From NCBI RefSeq assembly GCF_014196925.1, contig NZ_JACIEN010000002.1, forward strand, positions 620,001 through 684,000: a DNA stretch of 64,000 nucleotides. The letters are read 5' to 3'. Made by a program: the position numbers and the translations under genes. The stretch comes from Chelatococcus caeni. GTDB lineage: Bacteria; Pseudomonadota; Alphaproteobacteria; Rhizobiales; Beijerinckiaceae. Position 1 is the stretch's first letter, and each line of letters begins with the position of its first letter. The notes beneath the pieces were generated by a model. That model was not told where the DNA came from, did no database searches, and saw only the letters and a list, made by a program, of their open reading frames with translations. This document shows, piece by piece, positions 34,092-42,611 of this stretch.

Positions 34092-34466
34092 ATGTCCGAC
34101 TATGCACCGAAGGGCCGATTGGCAGTGGCGGAACTCATCGTCGGCCGGTCCATCTCCGGCGCCGGGGCGCCAGCGGCCGGTATTCCGCAGAGCGAAAAGG
34201 GCGCCCCGAACGGCGTGGCGACGCTCGATGAGGAAGGCAAGCTGGACGCCGAGCAGTTCGGGTTCGGCGGCATCGGCGATCCGGCCGGTCCGCTCGACGA
34301 AGGCGGCCAGATGCCGGCGTCGCAGATCCCGGCCGCAACCCAGACCGATGCCGGCGGCGTCAGGCAGATGGCGCCCATCGCCGACCTGTCCGATGCGCCG
34401 ACCCAGCAGGACTTCAACGATCTGCTCGCAGCCCTGCGGGATGCCGGCATCCTCGCAACATCCTGA
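34092..34466 (+). CDS. Virion protein with fibre-like motif
   Basis: The 124-residue protein carries GVATLDEEGKLDAEQF and GGQMPASQIP, a motif common in tail fibres (here also in the 818-residue fibre: GYAGLDEGGKIPTNQLP). The last 30 residues are helical. It lies between head genes, so it may be a head fibre or decoration. Function is inferred. Confidence 0.65.
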   Translation: MSDYAPKGRLAVAELIVGRSISGAGAPAAGIPQSEKGAPNGVATLDEEGKLDAEQFGFGGIGDPAGPLDEGGQMPASQIPAATQTDAGGVRQMAPIADLSDAPTQQDFNDLLAALRDAGILATS

Positions 34467-34477
34467 TCGGCACAGCC

Positions 34478-35824
34478 ATGAAGTTCTATACGTCCGAGAA
34501 GATCGGGGAGACGCGCGAGCTCACCCCCGAGGGCTTCCTGCTGTGCCGTCGCGTGCCGATCGCGCGCACCGGCGAAATGCTCTACCGGGCGAAAGAGGTC
34601 CCCGTCGAAGCCGGCCGGGACGGCATTATCCGGATCTATCGCGATGCCGACGACCTGTTCGCTCCGGACACGATCGCCAGTTTCGCGGGCAAGCCCGTCA
34701 CCCTCGACCATCCCGACGAGGATGTCACACCGGACAACTGGGACGAATTGTCCGCCGGCGTCGTGATGGATCCGCGGCGCGGTGAAGGCGACATGGCCGA
34801 CTGCATCGTCGCCGACCTCCTGATCACGAAAGCCTCGGCCATCGCCGCTGTCCGCGATGGCATGCGCGAGGTGTCCTGCGGCTACGACGCCGACTACGAG
34901 CAAGTCGAGCCTGGACGAGGACGGCAACGCAACATCATCGGCAACCACGTTGCGCTGGTGAAGGACGGGCGTTGCGGCCCGAGATGCTCGATCGGAGACA
35001 AGGACATGACCAAGAAGAGGAGCTGGAAGGACCGCGTGCTCCGCGCCTTCAAGTACAAGGACGAGGACCTTCTGAACGAGGCGCTCGAGAGCGCCCCGGA
35101 CACCATGGACGAGCACGAGGAAGGCGAGGGCCAGACCCATCGCCTAGTGATCGAGGTGGCGCCCAAGGGCGAAGAGAAGCTCGGCCAGGAGGGAGCGCAG
35201 GACGAGGGCGAGCCCGATCCCTACGAGGAGCGCTTCGCCCGCATCGAGGCTTCCATCGCCACCCTCGCCGAAGCCGTCGGCAAGCTCTCCCAGACCGCAA
35301 CCGCCGACGAGGAAGGCGAGGAAGAGGAGGCGAAGACGGAGGACGGCGAGGAGGAAGAGGAGGGCACCCGGACAGACGACGAGGACGAGATCGGCGGCGA
35401 CGATCCGCTCGGCGAGGCGGCCCGCACCTCGGACAGCGCCGGCCTCAAGGATGAGTTCCAGGACCTCATTGCCCGGGCTGAGATCCTCTCGCCGGGCATC
35501 AAGCTCGCCACCTATGACGCCGCGATGCCGCGCAAGAAGATGCGCGACAACATGTGCGCCATGCGCCGCAAGGCGCTCGGCAAGGCGCTCGCCGATGAAG
35601 TCCGGGGCAAGATCGTGCGTCAGGCCATCGGCGTGAGCGAGGTCACGCGGATGACCTGCGACGCGGTCGGCGTGGCATTCATCGCCGGGTCGGAGGCCGT
35701 GAAGACCTTCAACAACGGCCGCCGCGGTCTCGACATCGCGACCCGCGACCAGAGCAAGGTGGCGATCACGCCGCTCGCCGAGATCAACCGCAGGAACCGG
35801 GAGTTCTGGGGAAGCCGGAAGTAA
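34478..35824 (+). CDS. DUF2213 prohead protease / scaffold-like protein
   Basis: The first 190 residues match DUF2213, a herpes-type maturation protease fold: SFAGKPVTLDHPDEDVTPDNW holds the conserved His, and VSCGYDADYEQVEPGRGRQR with IIGNHVALVKDGRCGP follows. The middle (about 235-320) is a strongly acidic Glu-rich stretch like a scaffold. The final 110 residues are helical. The 448-residue protein would assemble the head shell and cut it. It precedes the decoration and capsid genes. Confidence 0.9.
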   Translation: MKFYTSEKIGETRELTPEGFLLCRRVPIARTGEMLYRAKEVPVEAGRDGIIRIYRDADDLFAPDTIASFAGKPVTLDHPDEDVTPDNWDELSAGVVMDPRRGEGDMADCIVADLLITKASAIAAVRDGMREVSCGYDADYEQVEPGRGRQRNIIGNHVALVKDGRCGPRCSIGDKDMTKKRSWKDRVLRAFKYKDEDLLNEALESAPDTMDEHEEGEGQTHRLVIEVAPKGEEKLGQEGAQDEGEPDPYEERFARIEASIATLAEAVGKLSQTATADEEGEEEEAKTEDGEEEEEGTRTDDEDEIGGDDPLGEAARTSDSAGLKDEFQDLIARAEILSPGIKLATYDAAMPRKKMRDNMCAMRRKALGKALADEVRGKIVRQAIGVSEVTRMTCDAVGVAFIAGSEAVKTFNNGRRGLDIATRDQSKVAITPLAEINRRNREFWGSRK

Positions 35825-35864
35825 GCCTCACCTCATCCCCGCAGCATCCAGAAGGATCTGAAAC

Positions 35865-36356
35865 ATGGTTGCATTCGCTTTCCGGATGCCGGCAGGCATC
35901 CCCGGCACGATCACGCGCCCCGACCAGGCGAGCGTCGAGCCCAATGTCATCGACAGCGCCGCCCCGCCGACCTCCTATGGCGTCCCGGTCAAGGTCGTGG
36001 GCGGCAAGATCCAGCGCTACGCCGGCGGTGAGACCGCGGCCAGCCTCTACGGCATCAACGTGCGGCCGTTCCCGACTACGGGCAGTGGCACCGATGGCCT
36101 TGGCGTGTCCACCCCGCCGACTGCTGGCATCGGCGACGTCCTGAAGCGCGGCTATGTCAGCGTGCAGCTGCGCGGCGCGACCGCGGCAGCCAAGAACGGC
36201 GCCGTCTATATCCGCGTCGGGAGTGCCACCGCGCAGCAGCCCATCGGCGGCTTCGAGGCTGCGGCGGATGGAGCGAACACGGTCCAGGTCACGAACGCCT
36301 ACTTCACCGGCGCGGCGGACGCCAACGGGATCACCGAGATCGCGTACAACCTCTGA
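35865..36356 (+). CDS. Structural cement (decoration) protein, Gp24-like
   Basis: This 163-residue, beta-rich protein is placed before the capsid gene, where DUF2190/Gp24-like cement proteins lie. It begins FAFRMPAGIPGTITRP and continues with VPVKVVGGKIQRYAGGETA, the usual family pattern. It should bind the outside of the shell and stabilise it. No catalytic motif is seen. Confidence 0.85.
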   Translation: MVAFAFRMPAGIPGTITRPDQASVEPNVIDSAAPPTSYGVPVKVVGGKIQRYAGGETAASLYGINVRPFPTTGSGTDGLGVSTPPTAGIGDVLKRGYVSVQLRGATAAAKNGAVYIRVGSATAQQPIGGFEAAADGANTVQVTNAYFTGAADANGITEIAYNL

Positions 36357-36410
36357 TCACCCGAGCGGGAGCCGATCGGCCCATCCCGACAATACGAAAG
36401 GTATAGACCA

Positions 36411-37622
36411 ATGAGGAACTGGAATGTCCTCGCGCTCGCGGTGCTCACCATCGCGGCGCTCTTCAGCGCGACCGGCGCCTATGCGGATGCCGGCGCAGCG
36501 CAGGCCGTGGCGGCAGGCCTCGGCGCCCTCTCGCCTGTCGGCATCGCCGCCGGCGCCATGCTCGGCCGCAAGGTCGTGCCGGGCATGTTCGCACTGGCCA
36601 AGCCGGCCATCATCCGCGCCCGCACCCGGGATGGGATGCTGACCTTCGACCAGCGCACCATCGACTCGACCGGCGCGTTTCTCATCGGCGAACTGGAACG
36701 TCTCGACCAGAACCTCTACGAGCCGCTCGTCGACGTCACGTGGGGTCGCGATATCGACCTGCGCGAAGACGTCTCGATCGCCGACGAGGTGTCGAGCTTC
36801 ACGAACTCGTCCTTCGCGGCCGCTGGCGGCGTCAACCCGAACGGCAAGGCCTGGATCGGTAGCGACAGCAACTCGATCTCGGCCATGCAGCTCGATATCG
36901 GCAAGACGGCCCAGCCGCTCACCCTATGGGGCCAGGAGATTTCCTACACGATCCCCGAGCTCGAGAGCGCCATGAAGCTCGGCCGGCCGGTCGATGCCCA
37001 GAAGTACGAGGGCATGCAGCTCAAGCACCAGATGGACACCGACGAGATGGTCTACGTCGGCGACGAGGTGCTGGGCTACAACGGCCTCGTCAATGCCAAC
37101 ATCGGCGGCAAGGTCACGAACGTCAGCAACGTCGCCAACGGCGCCGGCGGCACGCCTGGATGGACGACGAAGACGCCCGACGAGATCCTCGGCGACGTCA
37201 ACGAGCTGCTGACCTCTGTCTGGCAGGCCTCGGCCTGGGCGGTCACGCCGAACCGTCTGCTGCTGCCGCCGGCGCAGTACGGCTACATCGCCACGGTGAA
37301 GGTCTCCGAGGCCGGCAACGTGTCGATCCTGAAGTACATCCTGGAGAACAACATCTCCCGCCAGAAGGGCGTCAACCTCGAGATCTACCCGCTCAAGTGG
37401 CTCATCGGCCGCGGCGTGGGTGGCACCCCGGGGCAGCTCGGCACGGTGGACCGCATGGTGGCCTATACCAAGGACATCCGGCGCGTCCGCTTCCCCATGA
37501 CGCCGCTCCAGCGCACCCCGCTGGAGTACCGGTCGATCTGGCAGATGACGACCTACTTCGGGCGCCTCGGCGTCGTCGAGTTCGTCTATCCGGAGACGAT
37601 CGGCTACCGCGACGGGCTGTGA
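36411..37622 (+). CDS. Major capsid protein, DUF2184 family
   Basis: The 403-residue HK97-fold shell protein is recognised by its middle and end: MLTFDQRTIDSTGAFLIGEL, WGQEISYTIPELESAMKLG, VYVGDEVLGYNGLVN, and RVRFPMTPLQRTPLEYRSIW. The first 26 residues (NVLALAVLTIAALFSATGAYADA) look like a Sec signal peptide with an AYA|D cleavage site, which is odd for a cytoplasmic capsid. The maturation protease could remove it, or a leader may anchor assembly at the membrane. It is the expected neighbour of the cement and DUF2213 genes. Confidence 0.92.
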   Translation: MRNWNVLALAVLTIAALFSATGAYADAGAAQAVAAGLGALSPVGIAAGAMLGRKVVPGMFALAKPAIIRARTRDGMLTFDQRTIDSTGAFLIGELERLDQNLYEPLVDVTWGRDIDLREDVSIADEVSSFTNSSFAAAGGVNPNGKAWIGSDSNSISAMQLDIGKTAQPLTLWGQEISYTIPELESAMKLGRPVDAQKYEGMQLKHQMDTDEMVYVGDEVLGYNGLVNANIGGKVTNVSNVANGAGGTPGWTTKTPDEILGDVNELLTSVWQASAWAVTPNRLLLPPAQYGYIATVKVSEAGNVSILKYILENNISRQKGVNLEIYPLKWLIGRGVGGTPGQLGTVDRMVAYTKDIRRVRFPMTPLQRTPLEYRSIWQMTTYFGRLGVVEFVYPETIGYRDGL

Positions 37623-37625
37623 TCC

Positions 37626-38129
37626 ATGCCGGAGATCCGCGTTCACACTCCCTTCACGCTCACGCTGGACATCAACCAGCGTGAGCATTTCCCCGTTGGC
37701 GTGCATCGGGTGAGCGAGGCAGTTGCCTCGCACTGGTACACCAAGCTGCACACCAAGGACGATGATCAGGAGCAGCCGGCCGAGGCCGACGCCGCGACTG
37801 ACGATCTGCGCAGCAAGGTCGACGAGCTCATCGCCGACCTTGCGAAGGCGACCGAGGAAATGGCCGCCGCCGTCGCTCAGCGCGACGAGGCGCTGGCCCG
37901 TGTCGACGAGCTCGAAGCGATCCTCGAGCATGCGACCGAGCCGGAAGCCTCATCCGAACCGCCTGCCGCGGGCGAGCAGAAGGATGAGGCCAAGGCGGAA
38001 GGTGCCAGCACCGAGGCGGACGAGAAGGCCGCGCTTCTTGCCAAGGCGGCCGAGCTCGGTGTCCAGGTCGACAAGCGCTGGGGCATCGACCGCCTGCGTG
38101 CAGCCATCGAGGCCGGCCAGAAGGCCTGA
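37626..38129 (+). CDS. STY1053-like phage protein with coiled coil
   Basis: The N-terminal 40 residues (VHTPFTLTLDINQREHFPVG, then HRVSEAVASHWYTKLH) match the small STY1053-type proteins found after capsid genes. A coiled coil (about 60-105), an acidic linker and a SAP-like helix pair at the end (AAELGVQVDKRWGIDRLRAA) follow. It probably takes part in head completion. The total is 167 residues. Confidence 0.8.
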   Translation: MPEIRVHTPFTLTLDINQREHFPVGVHRVSEAVASHWYTKLHTKDDDQEQPAEADAATDDLRSKVDELIADLAKATEEMAAAVAQRDEALARVDELEAILEHATEPEASSEPPAAGEQKDEAKAEGASTEADEKAALLAKAAELGVQVDKRWGIDRLRAAIEAGQKA

Positions 38130-38163
38130 CACCGGCCGGCATCGAGACAGAGAGGCGAGGGCC

Positions 38164-38547
38164 ATGGACGTCGCCACCTTCCGGCAGACCTTTCCGGAGT
38201 TCAGCAGCGAAACCACCTATCCCGATGCCCAGATCACCTTCTGGCTCGGGCTCGGCGAGAAGCTGCTGAACGCCTGCCGGTGGGGCGACGTCCTCGACTA
38301 TGCCCTCGCCCTCTTCGCCGCGCACAACCTCGTGCTCGAGGCGCAGGCGCAGCGGACGGCCGCCGCGGGCGGCATTCCGGGCCAGTCGAGCGGCGCGACG
38401 TCGAGCAAGACCGTCGACAAGGTGTCGGTCTCCTACGACGTGAATGCCGGCATCGTGGCCGGCGCGGGCCATTGGAACCTGACCACCTATGGAACGCGCT
38501 TCATCGACCTCGTGATGATGTTCGGCGCCGGGGGCATCCAGCTATGA
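38164..38547 (+). CDS. Head-tail connector (DUF4054)
   Basis: The 127-residue protein has the DUF4054 pattern: DVATFRQTFPEFSSETTYPD, a helical block CRWGDVLDYALALFAAHNLVLE, and DKVSVSYDVNA near the end. It binds below the portal as a connector ring. The ATG at 38164 follows GAGGCGAGGG. It overlaps the next gene by 4 bases. Confidence 0.88.
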   Translation: MDVATFRQTFPEFSSETTYPDAQITFWLGLGEKLLNACRWGDVLDYALALFAAHNLVLEAQAQRTAAAGGIPGQSSGATSSKTVDKVSVSYDVNAGIVAGAGHWNLTTYGTRFIDLVMMFGAGGIQL

Positions 38548-39041
38548 GCGTCACGATCACGAAGGACACCGTCGCCGAGGTGCTCAAGCAGGTCCGCGAG
38601 TTGACCCACAAAGAGGTCCTCGTCGGCATCCCGGACGCAAATGCCGGGCGCAAGCCCGATGAGGGCGAGAGCGTGCCGATCTCGAATGCTGAGATCGGCT
38701 ACCTCATGGAATTCGGTTCTCCCGCTGCGAACATCCCAGCCCGGGCGCACCTGGTGCCGGGCGTAGAGGATGCGCTCGATCCGATCACGAAGCGGCTGCG
38801 CGCCGGCGCCAAGGCGGCGATCGACGGCAAGCCAAGAGCGGCCGACCAGGCGATGCACGCGGTCGGCCTGACTGCGCAGGCATCCGTGCAACGCAAGATC
38901 ACGGATGGTCCATTCGAGCCGCTATCGCCGAAGACGTTGGCGAAGCGCCGTGCGCGCGGCCGCACCGGGGAAAAGCCCCTGATCGACACGGGGCAGTACC
39001 GGCGGGCCATCACCTATGTAATCCGGCCGAAGGGAAAGTGA
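38544..39041 (+). CDS. Tail completion protein (Mu gpG / HK97 gp10-like)
   Basis: This 165-residue protein has YLMEFGSPAANIPARAHLVPG, the conserved block of virion-morphogenesis proteins. It ends with FEPLSPKTLAKRRARGRTG, then a second block LIDTGQYRRAITY. It helps finish the head-tail joint or tail end. It lies between the DUF4054 connector and the stopper gene, as usual. Confidence 0.88.
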   Translation: MSVTITKDTVAEVLKQVRELTHKEVLVGIPDANAGRKPDEGESVPISNAEIGYLMEFGSPAANIPARAHLVPGVEDALDPITKRLRAGAKAAIDGKPRAADQAMHAVGLTAQASVQRKITDGPFEPLSPKTLAKRRARGRTGEKPLIDTGQYRRAITYVIRPKGK

Positions 39042-39042
39042 C

Positions 39043-39417
39043 ATGCCGCTGCTCGACGTCTCGGACGTGCTGTCCGACCCGGACTTCGTCGACAACACGC
39101 TCGTGTGCTTCCGGTCCGTCGAGACCGTCGACGACAGGGGGCGCTCGACACTCCAGACGACAGCTACGCCCTTCTCCGGTGTCGTCACCTCGGATCGCGG
39201 CGACATCCTCGAGCGGATCGCCGAGGGCGAGCGCATCACGGGCTCGATCCTCATCTGCACCACCTTTCGGCTCACCGACGGCAACGCGGACGGCACCACG
39301 GCCGACGAGGTCGAGTGGCAGGGCCGGCGCTACACCGTCGCGGCGGTGAACGACTACTCCACCTACGGGGCCGGCTTCGTCGAGGTCGTCTGCGACCTGA
39401 AGCCCCTGTCCGGCTGA
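39043..39417 (+). CDS. Head-tail stopper / joining protein
   Basis: A 124-residue, beta-rich protein placed between the completion and neck terminator genes. It has RRYTVAAVNDYSTYGAGFVEV near the end, a pattern like head-tail stopper rings that keep DNA in the head. The name rests mostly on order and length. Confidence 0.75.
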   Translation: MPLLDVSDVLSDPDFVDNTLVCFRSVETVDDRGRSTLQTTATPFSGVVTSDRGDILERIAEGERITGSILICTTFRLTDGNADGTTADEVEWQGRRYTVAAVNDYSTYGAGFVEVVCDLKPLSG

Positions 39418-39429
39418 GGCATCCTTCAC

Positions 39430-40032
39430 ATGGCAAACGACAGCTCAACCGGGGGCTATCTGGTCCCCGATGGGCCTCCTGCGCCCCAGCCGCTGCAGGA
39501 CGATGCGCTCGATGATTTCTTCCAGGGCCTTATCGTCGGCCTGACCGGACTGCCCGGGCCCATGGTGCGGCCACGCTGGCAGCCCAAGCCGCCCAAGCAG
39601 CCGCCCGCCGATGCGGACTGGTGCGCCATCGGCATCGTCAATGTGACGCCGGACGACAACGCCTATGTCGGGCACGTCCCGGATGGCGCCGGCGGAGAGG
39701 GCGTCGACCAGCTCCAGCGTCACGAGGTGCTCGACATCCTCGCGAGCTTCTACGGGCCGAACCGGCAGCACTATGCCGGCATGGCCCGCGACGGGCTGAG
39801 CATCGCGCAGAACCGCGAGCCCCTGTTCCACGCGGACATGGGCTTTGTCGGCGTCGGGCCGCTCATCGCGGCGCCCGAATTCGCCAACCAGCAATGGATC
39901 AAGCGATCCGACTTCACGATCCAGGTGAGGCGCCAGGTCACGCGCGTCTACCCGGTCCGCAACCTGCTTTCGGCCCAGGGCGAGTTCATCGCCGACAACG
40001 GGCTTTCGCAATCCTTCACCGTGGAGAACTAG
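39430..40032 (+). CDS. Neck terminator protein (gp12-like)
   Basis: The 200-residue protein has the LIC_12616-type neck-terminator pattern: DWCAIGIVNVTPDDNAYVGH, QLQRHEVLDILASFYGPNRQ and SDFTIQVRRQVTRVYPVRNL. It joins the neck to the tail sheath and tube. The sheath gene follows after three bases. Confidence 0.88.
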   Translation: MANDSSTGGYLVPDGPPAPQPLQDDALDDFFQGLIVGLTGLPGPMVRPRWQPKPPKQPPADADWCAIGIVNVTPDDNAYVGHVPDGAGGEGVDQLQRHEVLDILASFYGPNRQHYAGMARDGLSIAQNREPLFHADMGFVGVGPLIAAPEFANQQWIKRSDFTIQVRRQVTRVYPVRNLLSAQGEFIADNGLSQSFTVEN

Positions 40033-40035
40033 GCC

Positions 40036-41517
40036 ATGGCATCGGGTCTTTCCGTCAGCGGCGTCGTCAATGTGAACATTGTCATGTCGCCCCTGGCCGC
40101 GCCGACGCGCAACTTCGGTGCGGGCCTCCTCGTCGGCTCGTCCGACGTGATCGACGTGGCCGAGCGCATCCGCCAGTACGCCAACCTGGCCGGCGTCGCC
40201 GGGGACTTCGGCACCACGGCGCCGGAATACCGGGCCGCGGCGCGCTTCTTCGGGCAGATCCCGCAGCCGTCGCTGGTCTACATCGGCCGGTGGGCGCAGA
40301 CCGCGACCTCGGGCCTGATCCGCGGCGGCGTGCTGCAGGCCGCCGAGCAGGACATGGCGAACTGGACAGCCATTGCCAACGGCTCGATGAAGATCAGCAT
40401 CGACGGGGTCGAGAAGACCCTCTCGGCGCTCGACTTCAGCGCAACGACGAACCTCAACGGCGTCGCCGCGATCATCACGACGGCGCTCGCCGATGCGACG
40501 ATGACCTGGGATGCCGCATCGTCCCGCTTCACGGTGGAGAGCAGCTCGGCGGGCGCGACCTCGACGGTCAGCTACGCGGAGCCGGCCGGATCCGGCACGG
40601 ACGTGTCGGGGATGCTCAAGCTGACCAATGGCACGGCCTCGGCCCCGGTCGACGGCATCGCGGCCGAGACGCTGGTCGACGGGCTGCACATTCTCGCCGA
40701 CCACAACAGCGACTGGTACGCCGCCATCATCGCGGTGCCGACGCTTCCGGATATTCAGCAGGTCCTCGCGGCTGCCGACTACATCCAGGGTTCGCAGCGC
40801 AAGCGGCTCCTCGGCATCACGATCACGTCCTCGACGGTGCTCGATCCGCTGTCGACCAGCGATCTCGGCTATCTCCTCAAGCAGGGGAATTACAGCCAGG
40901 TCTTCTGGCAGTATTCGGCGGACCCTTATGCGGTCGCCAGCTTCTTCGGCCGCGCGGCCACGGTGAACTTCAACGCCAGCCGCAGCACGATCACGATGAA
41001 GTTCAAGCAGGAGCCCGGCGTTGCGGCGGAGACGCTGACCGAGACGCAGGCCGCGACCCTGCGGGCGAAGAACGGAAACGTCTTCGTCAACTACGACAAC
41101 GACACCGCCATCATCCAGGAAGGCGTGATGGCGAACGGCTTCTTCTTCGACGAGGTGCACGGTCTCGACTGGCTGGAGAACTATGTCCAGACCGCCGTCT
41201 GGAACCTGCTCTACACGTCGACGACGAAGATCCCGCAGACCGACGAGGGCACCAACGAGATCGTCACGACGATCGAGAATGCGCTCGGACAGGGCGTGAC
41301 GAACGGCCTTGTCGCGCCGGGCGTCTGGAATGCGGGCGGCTTCGGGCAGCTGAAGCGCGGCGACACGCTGACGAAGGGCTACTACGTCTACGCGCCTCCC
41401 GTTGCGACCCAGGCCCAGGCCGACCGCGAGGCGCGCAAGTCGGTGCCGGTCCAGAGCGCCGTCAAGATGGCCGGCGCGGTGCACTTCTCGGACGTCACCA
41501 TCAACGTCAACCGCTGA
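40036..41517 (+). CDS. Tail sheath protein (DUF3383)
   Basis: This 493-residue contractile sheath is the mark of a myovirus. DUF3383 signs are [22 protein letters not shown] early, [22 protein letters not shown] in the middle, and [21 protein letters not shown] with [11 protein letters not shown] late. A variable beta domain lies near 110-210. It contracts on host contact and drives the tube. A 695-residue antisense frame covers it but is a shadow. Confidence 0.95.
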   Translation: MASGLSVSGVVNVNIVMSPLAAPTRNFGAGLLVGSSDVIDVAERIRQYANLAGVAGDFGTTAPEYRAAARFFGQIPQPSLVYIGRWAQTATSGLIRGGVLQAAEQDMANWTAIANGSMKISIDGVEKTLSALDFSATTNLNGVAAIITTALADATMTWDAASSRFTVESSSAGATSTVSYAEPAGSGTDVSGMLKLTNGTASAPVDGIAAETLVDGLHILADHNSDWYAAIIAVPTLPDIQQVLAAADYIQGSQRKRLLGITITSSTVLDPLSTSDLGYLLKQGNYSQVFWQYSADPYAVASFFGRAATVNFNASRSTITMKFKQEPGVAAETLTETQAATLRAKNGNVFVNYDNDTAIIQEGVMANGFFFDEVHGLDWLENYVQTAVWNLLYTSTTKIPQTDEGTNEIVTTIENALGQGVTNGLVAPGVWNAGGFGQLKRGDTLTKGYYVYAPPVATQAQADREARKSVPVQSAVKMAGAVHFSDVTINVNR

Positions 41518-41530
41518 TCGGAGGTGATCC

Positions 41531-41986
41531 ATGGCGACCTACAGCTTTGCGAACGTGACCGCCGCCATCACCGGCCCGGGCGGCGGTTTCAACCTGGGCA
41601 ACGGGGCCGGCGCCTCGGAGGAGGGCATCAGCATCTCGATGGTCGAGGACAAGGACACCATGACCATCGGCGCCGACGGTTCGGTGATGCATTCGCTGCA
41701 CGCCGGCAAGGGCGGCACGGTGACGGTGCGCCTCCTCAAGACGAGCCCGACCAATGCCCGGCTGCAGGACCTCTACAACTTCCAGCAGCAGTCGAGCGCC
41801 AACTGGGGCAACAACACGATCGTGGTGCGCGATCCGGTCCGCGGCGACGTCGCGACCTGCCGGCAGTGCGCCTTCCGGCGCCAGCCCGACCTGACCTACG
41901 CCAAGGAGGGCGGCGTGGTCGAGTGGTCCTTCAACGCCGGCATGATCGACGAGATCCTCGGCGTCGGCACCCCCGAAATCCTCTGA
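41531..41986 (+). CDS. Tail tube protein (DUF3277)
   Basis: A 151-residue beta-rich protein directly after the sheath. It has SFANVTAAITGPGGGFNLGNG, EGISISMVEDKDTMTIGADG and LKTSPTNARLQDLYNFQQ, the form of DUF3277 tube proteins. It stacks as hexamers inside the sheath to form the DNA channel. One Cys pair (CRQC) is present. Confidence 0.92.
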   Translation: MATYSFANVTAAITGPGGGFNLGNGAGASEEGISISMVEDKDTMTIGADGSVMHSLHAGKGGTVTVRLLKTSPTNARLQDLYNFQQQSSANWGNNTIVVRDPVRGDVATCRQCAFRRQPDLTYAKEGGVVEWSFNAGMIDEILGVGTPEIL

Positions 41987-41997
41987 AGAGCTGAGCG

Positions 41998-42405
41998 ATG
42001 AGCGAATTCACCGTCAGGGGGCACACCTACAAGACGCGGCGCCTGCCGGCCATGGAGCAATTCCATGTCATGCGCCGGCTCGCGCCCATCATCAATCACC
42101 TCGGAGACCTGTCGTCGCTACAGAGCGCGACCGGCCTCGACGCGCTCGGGCCGGTGGCGCAGGCCATTGCCAACCTGCCCGATGACCACTGCAACTTCAT
42201 CTTCGCGACCTGCCTCGGCGCCTGCGACCGCCGGCAGGAGGGCGGCAGCTGGGCGCCGGTATGGAGCAAGGGCGCCAAGGGCCCGATGTTCGAGGATATC
42301 GACCTCCTCGCCATGCTCGAGATCACCATGCGCGTGATCCAGGAGGCCCTCGGCGATTTTTTTCCCGACCTGCCGCTGGGATCGAGCGGCAGGGGCCCGC
42401 TCTGA
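41998..42405 (+). CDS. Tail assembly chaperone (short, 0-frame form)
   Basis: The 135-residue protein binds the tape measure and recruits tube protein during tail assembly. It has KTRRLPAMEQFHVMRRLAPI and LPDDHCNFIFATCLGACDR, the pattern of chaperones in DUF3383-sheath phages. Near its end, codons GAT TTT TTT form the slippery heptamer T_TTT_TTT at 42357-42363, so part of the ribosomes should shift to -1 and make a 204-residue fusion. Confidence 0.85.
   Translation: MSEFTVRGHTYKTRRLPAMEQFHVMRRLAPIINHLGDLSSLQSATGLDALGPVAQAIANLPDDHCNFIFATCLGACDRRQEGGSWAPVWSKGAKGPMFEDIDLLAMLEITMRVIQEALGDFFPDLPLGSSGRGPL
42357..42393 (+). promoter_or_regulatory. Programmed -1 ribosomal frameshift signal
   Basis: T_TTT_TTT at 42357-42363 is in the correct frame for tandem -1 slippage. 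A 5-base spacer follows, then a 9-bp hairpin (CCTGCCGCT / AGCGGCAGG, 42369-42393, 7-base loop). The -1 frame is open to 42611 and has no good independent start. Confidence 0.8.
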
Positions 42406-42611
42406 ATTTCGAGCCCATAGCACTCGCCGACGACCTCGACTGGCTCATGCGGCCGGTCATGCGGGGGCTTTGCCGGTTCGAAAGCCTGAAGGACGGCACG
42501 CTCGACCTGTGCGACCTCGCCCTCATGAACGAGGCGATCGATGTGCAGGACGAGAATGCCTATCGAGCCCAAGAGGCGATGCAAGGCCGAGAGGCGATGA
42601 ACCGTGGCTGA
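42363..42611 (+). CDS. Frameshift extension of the tail assembly chaperone (GT-type)
   Basis: This is the -1 frame segment fused to residue 122 of the chaperone. It adds 82 residues, including ALADDLDWLMRPVMRGLCRF and DLALMNEAIDVQDENAYRA, a small helical domain (DUF6889-like) that should contact the tape measure. It ends over the first bases of the tape-measure gene. Without a shift it would need a CTG or an internal ATG, so the fusion is the better reading. Confidence 0.78.
   Translation, partial: SRPAAGIERQGPALNFEPIALADDLDWLMRPVMRGLCRFESLKDGTLDLCDLALMNEAIDVQDENAYRAQEAMQGREAMNRG

Noticed and set aside
39445-41532. 695-codon antisense frame over neck and sheath genes
   Set aside because: Rich in Arg, Asp, His and Val with no motifs; the plus-strand genes fit the tail order.
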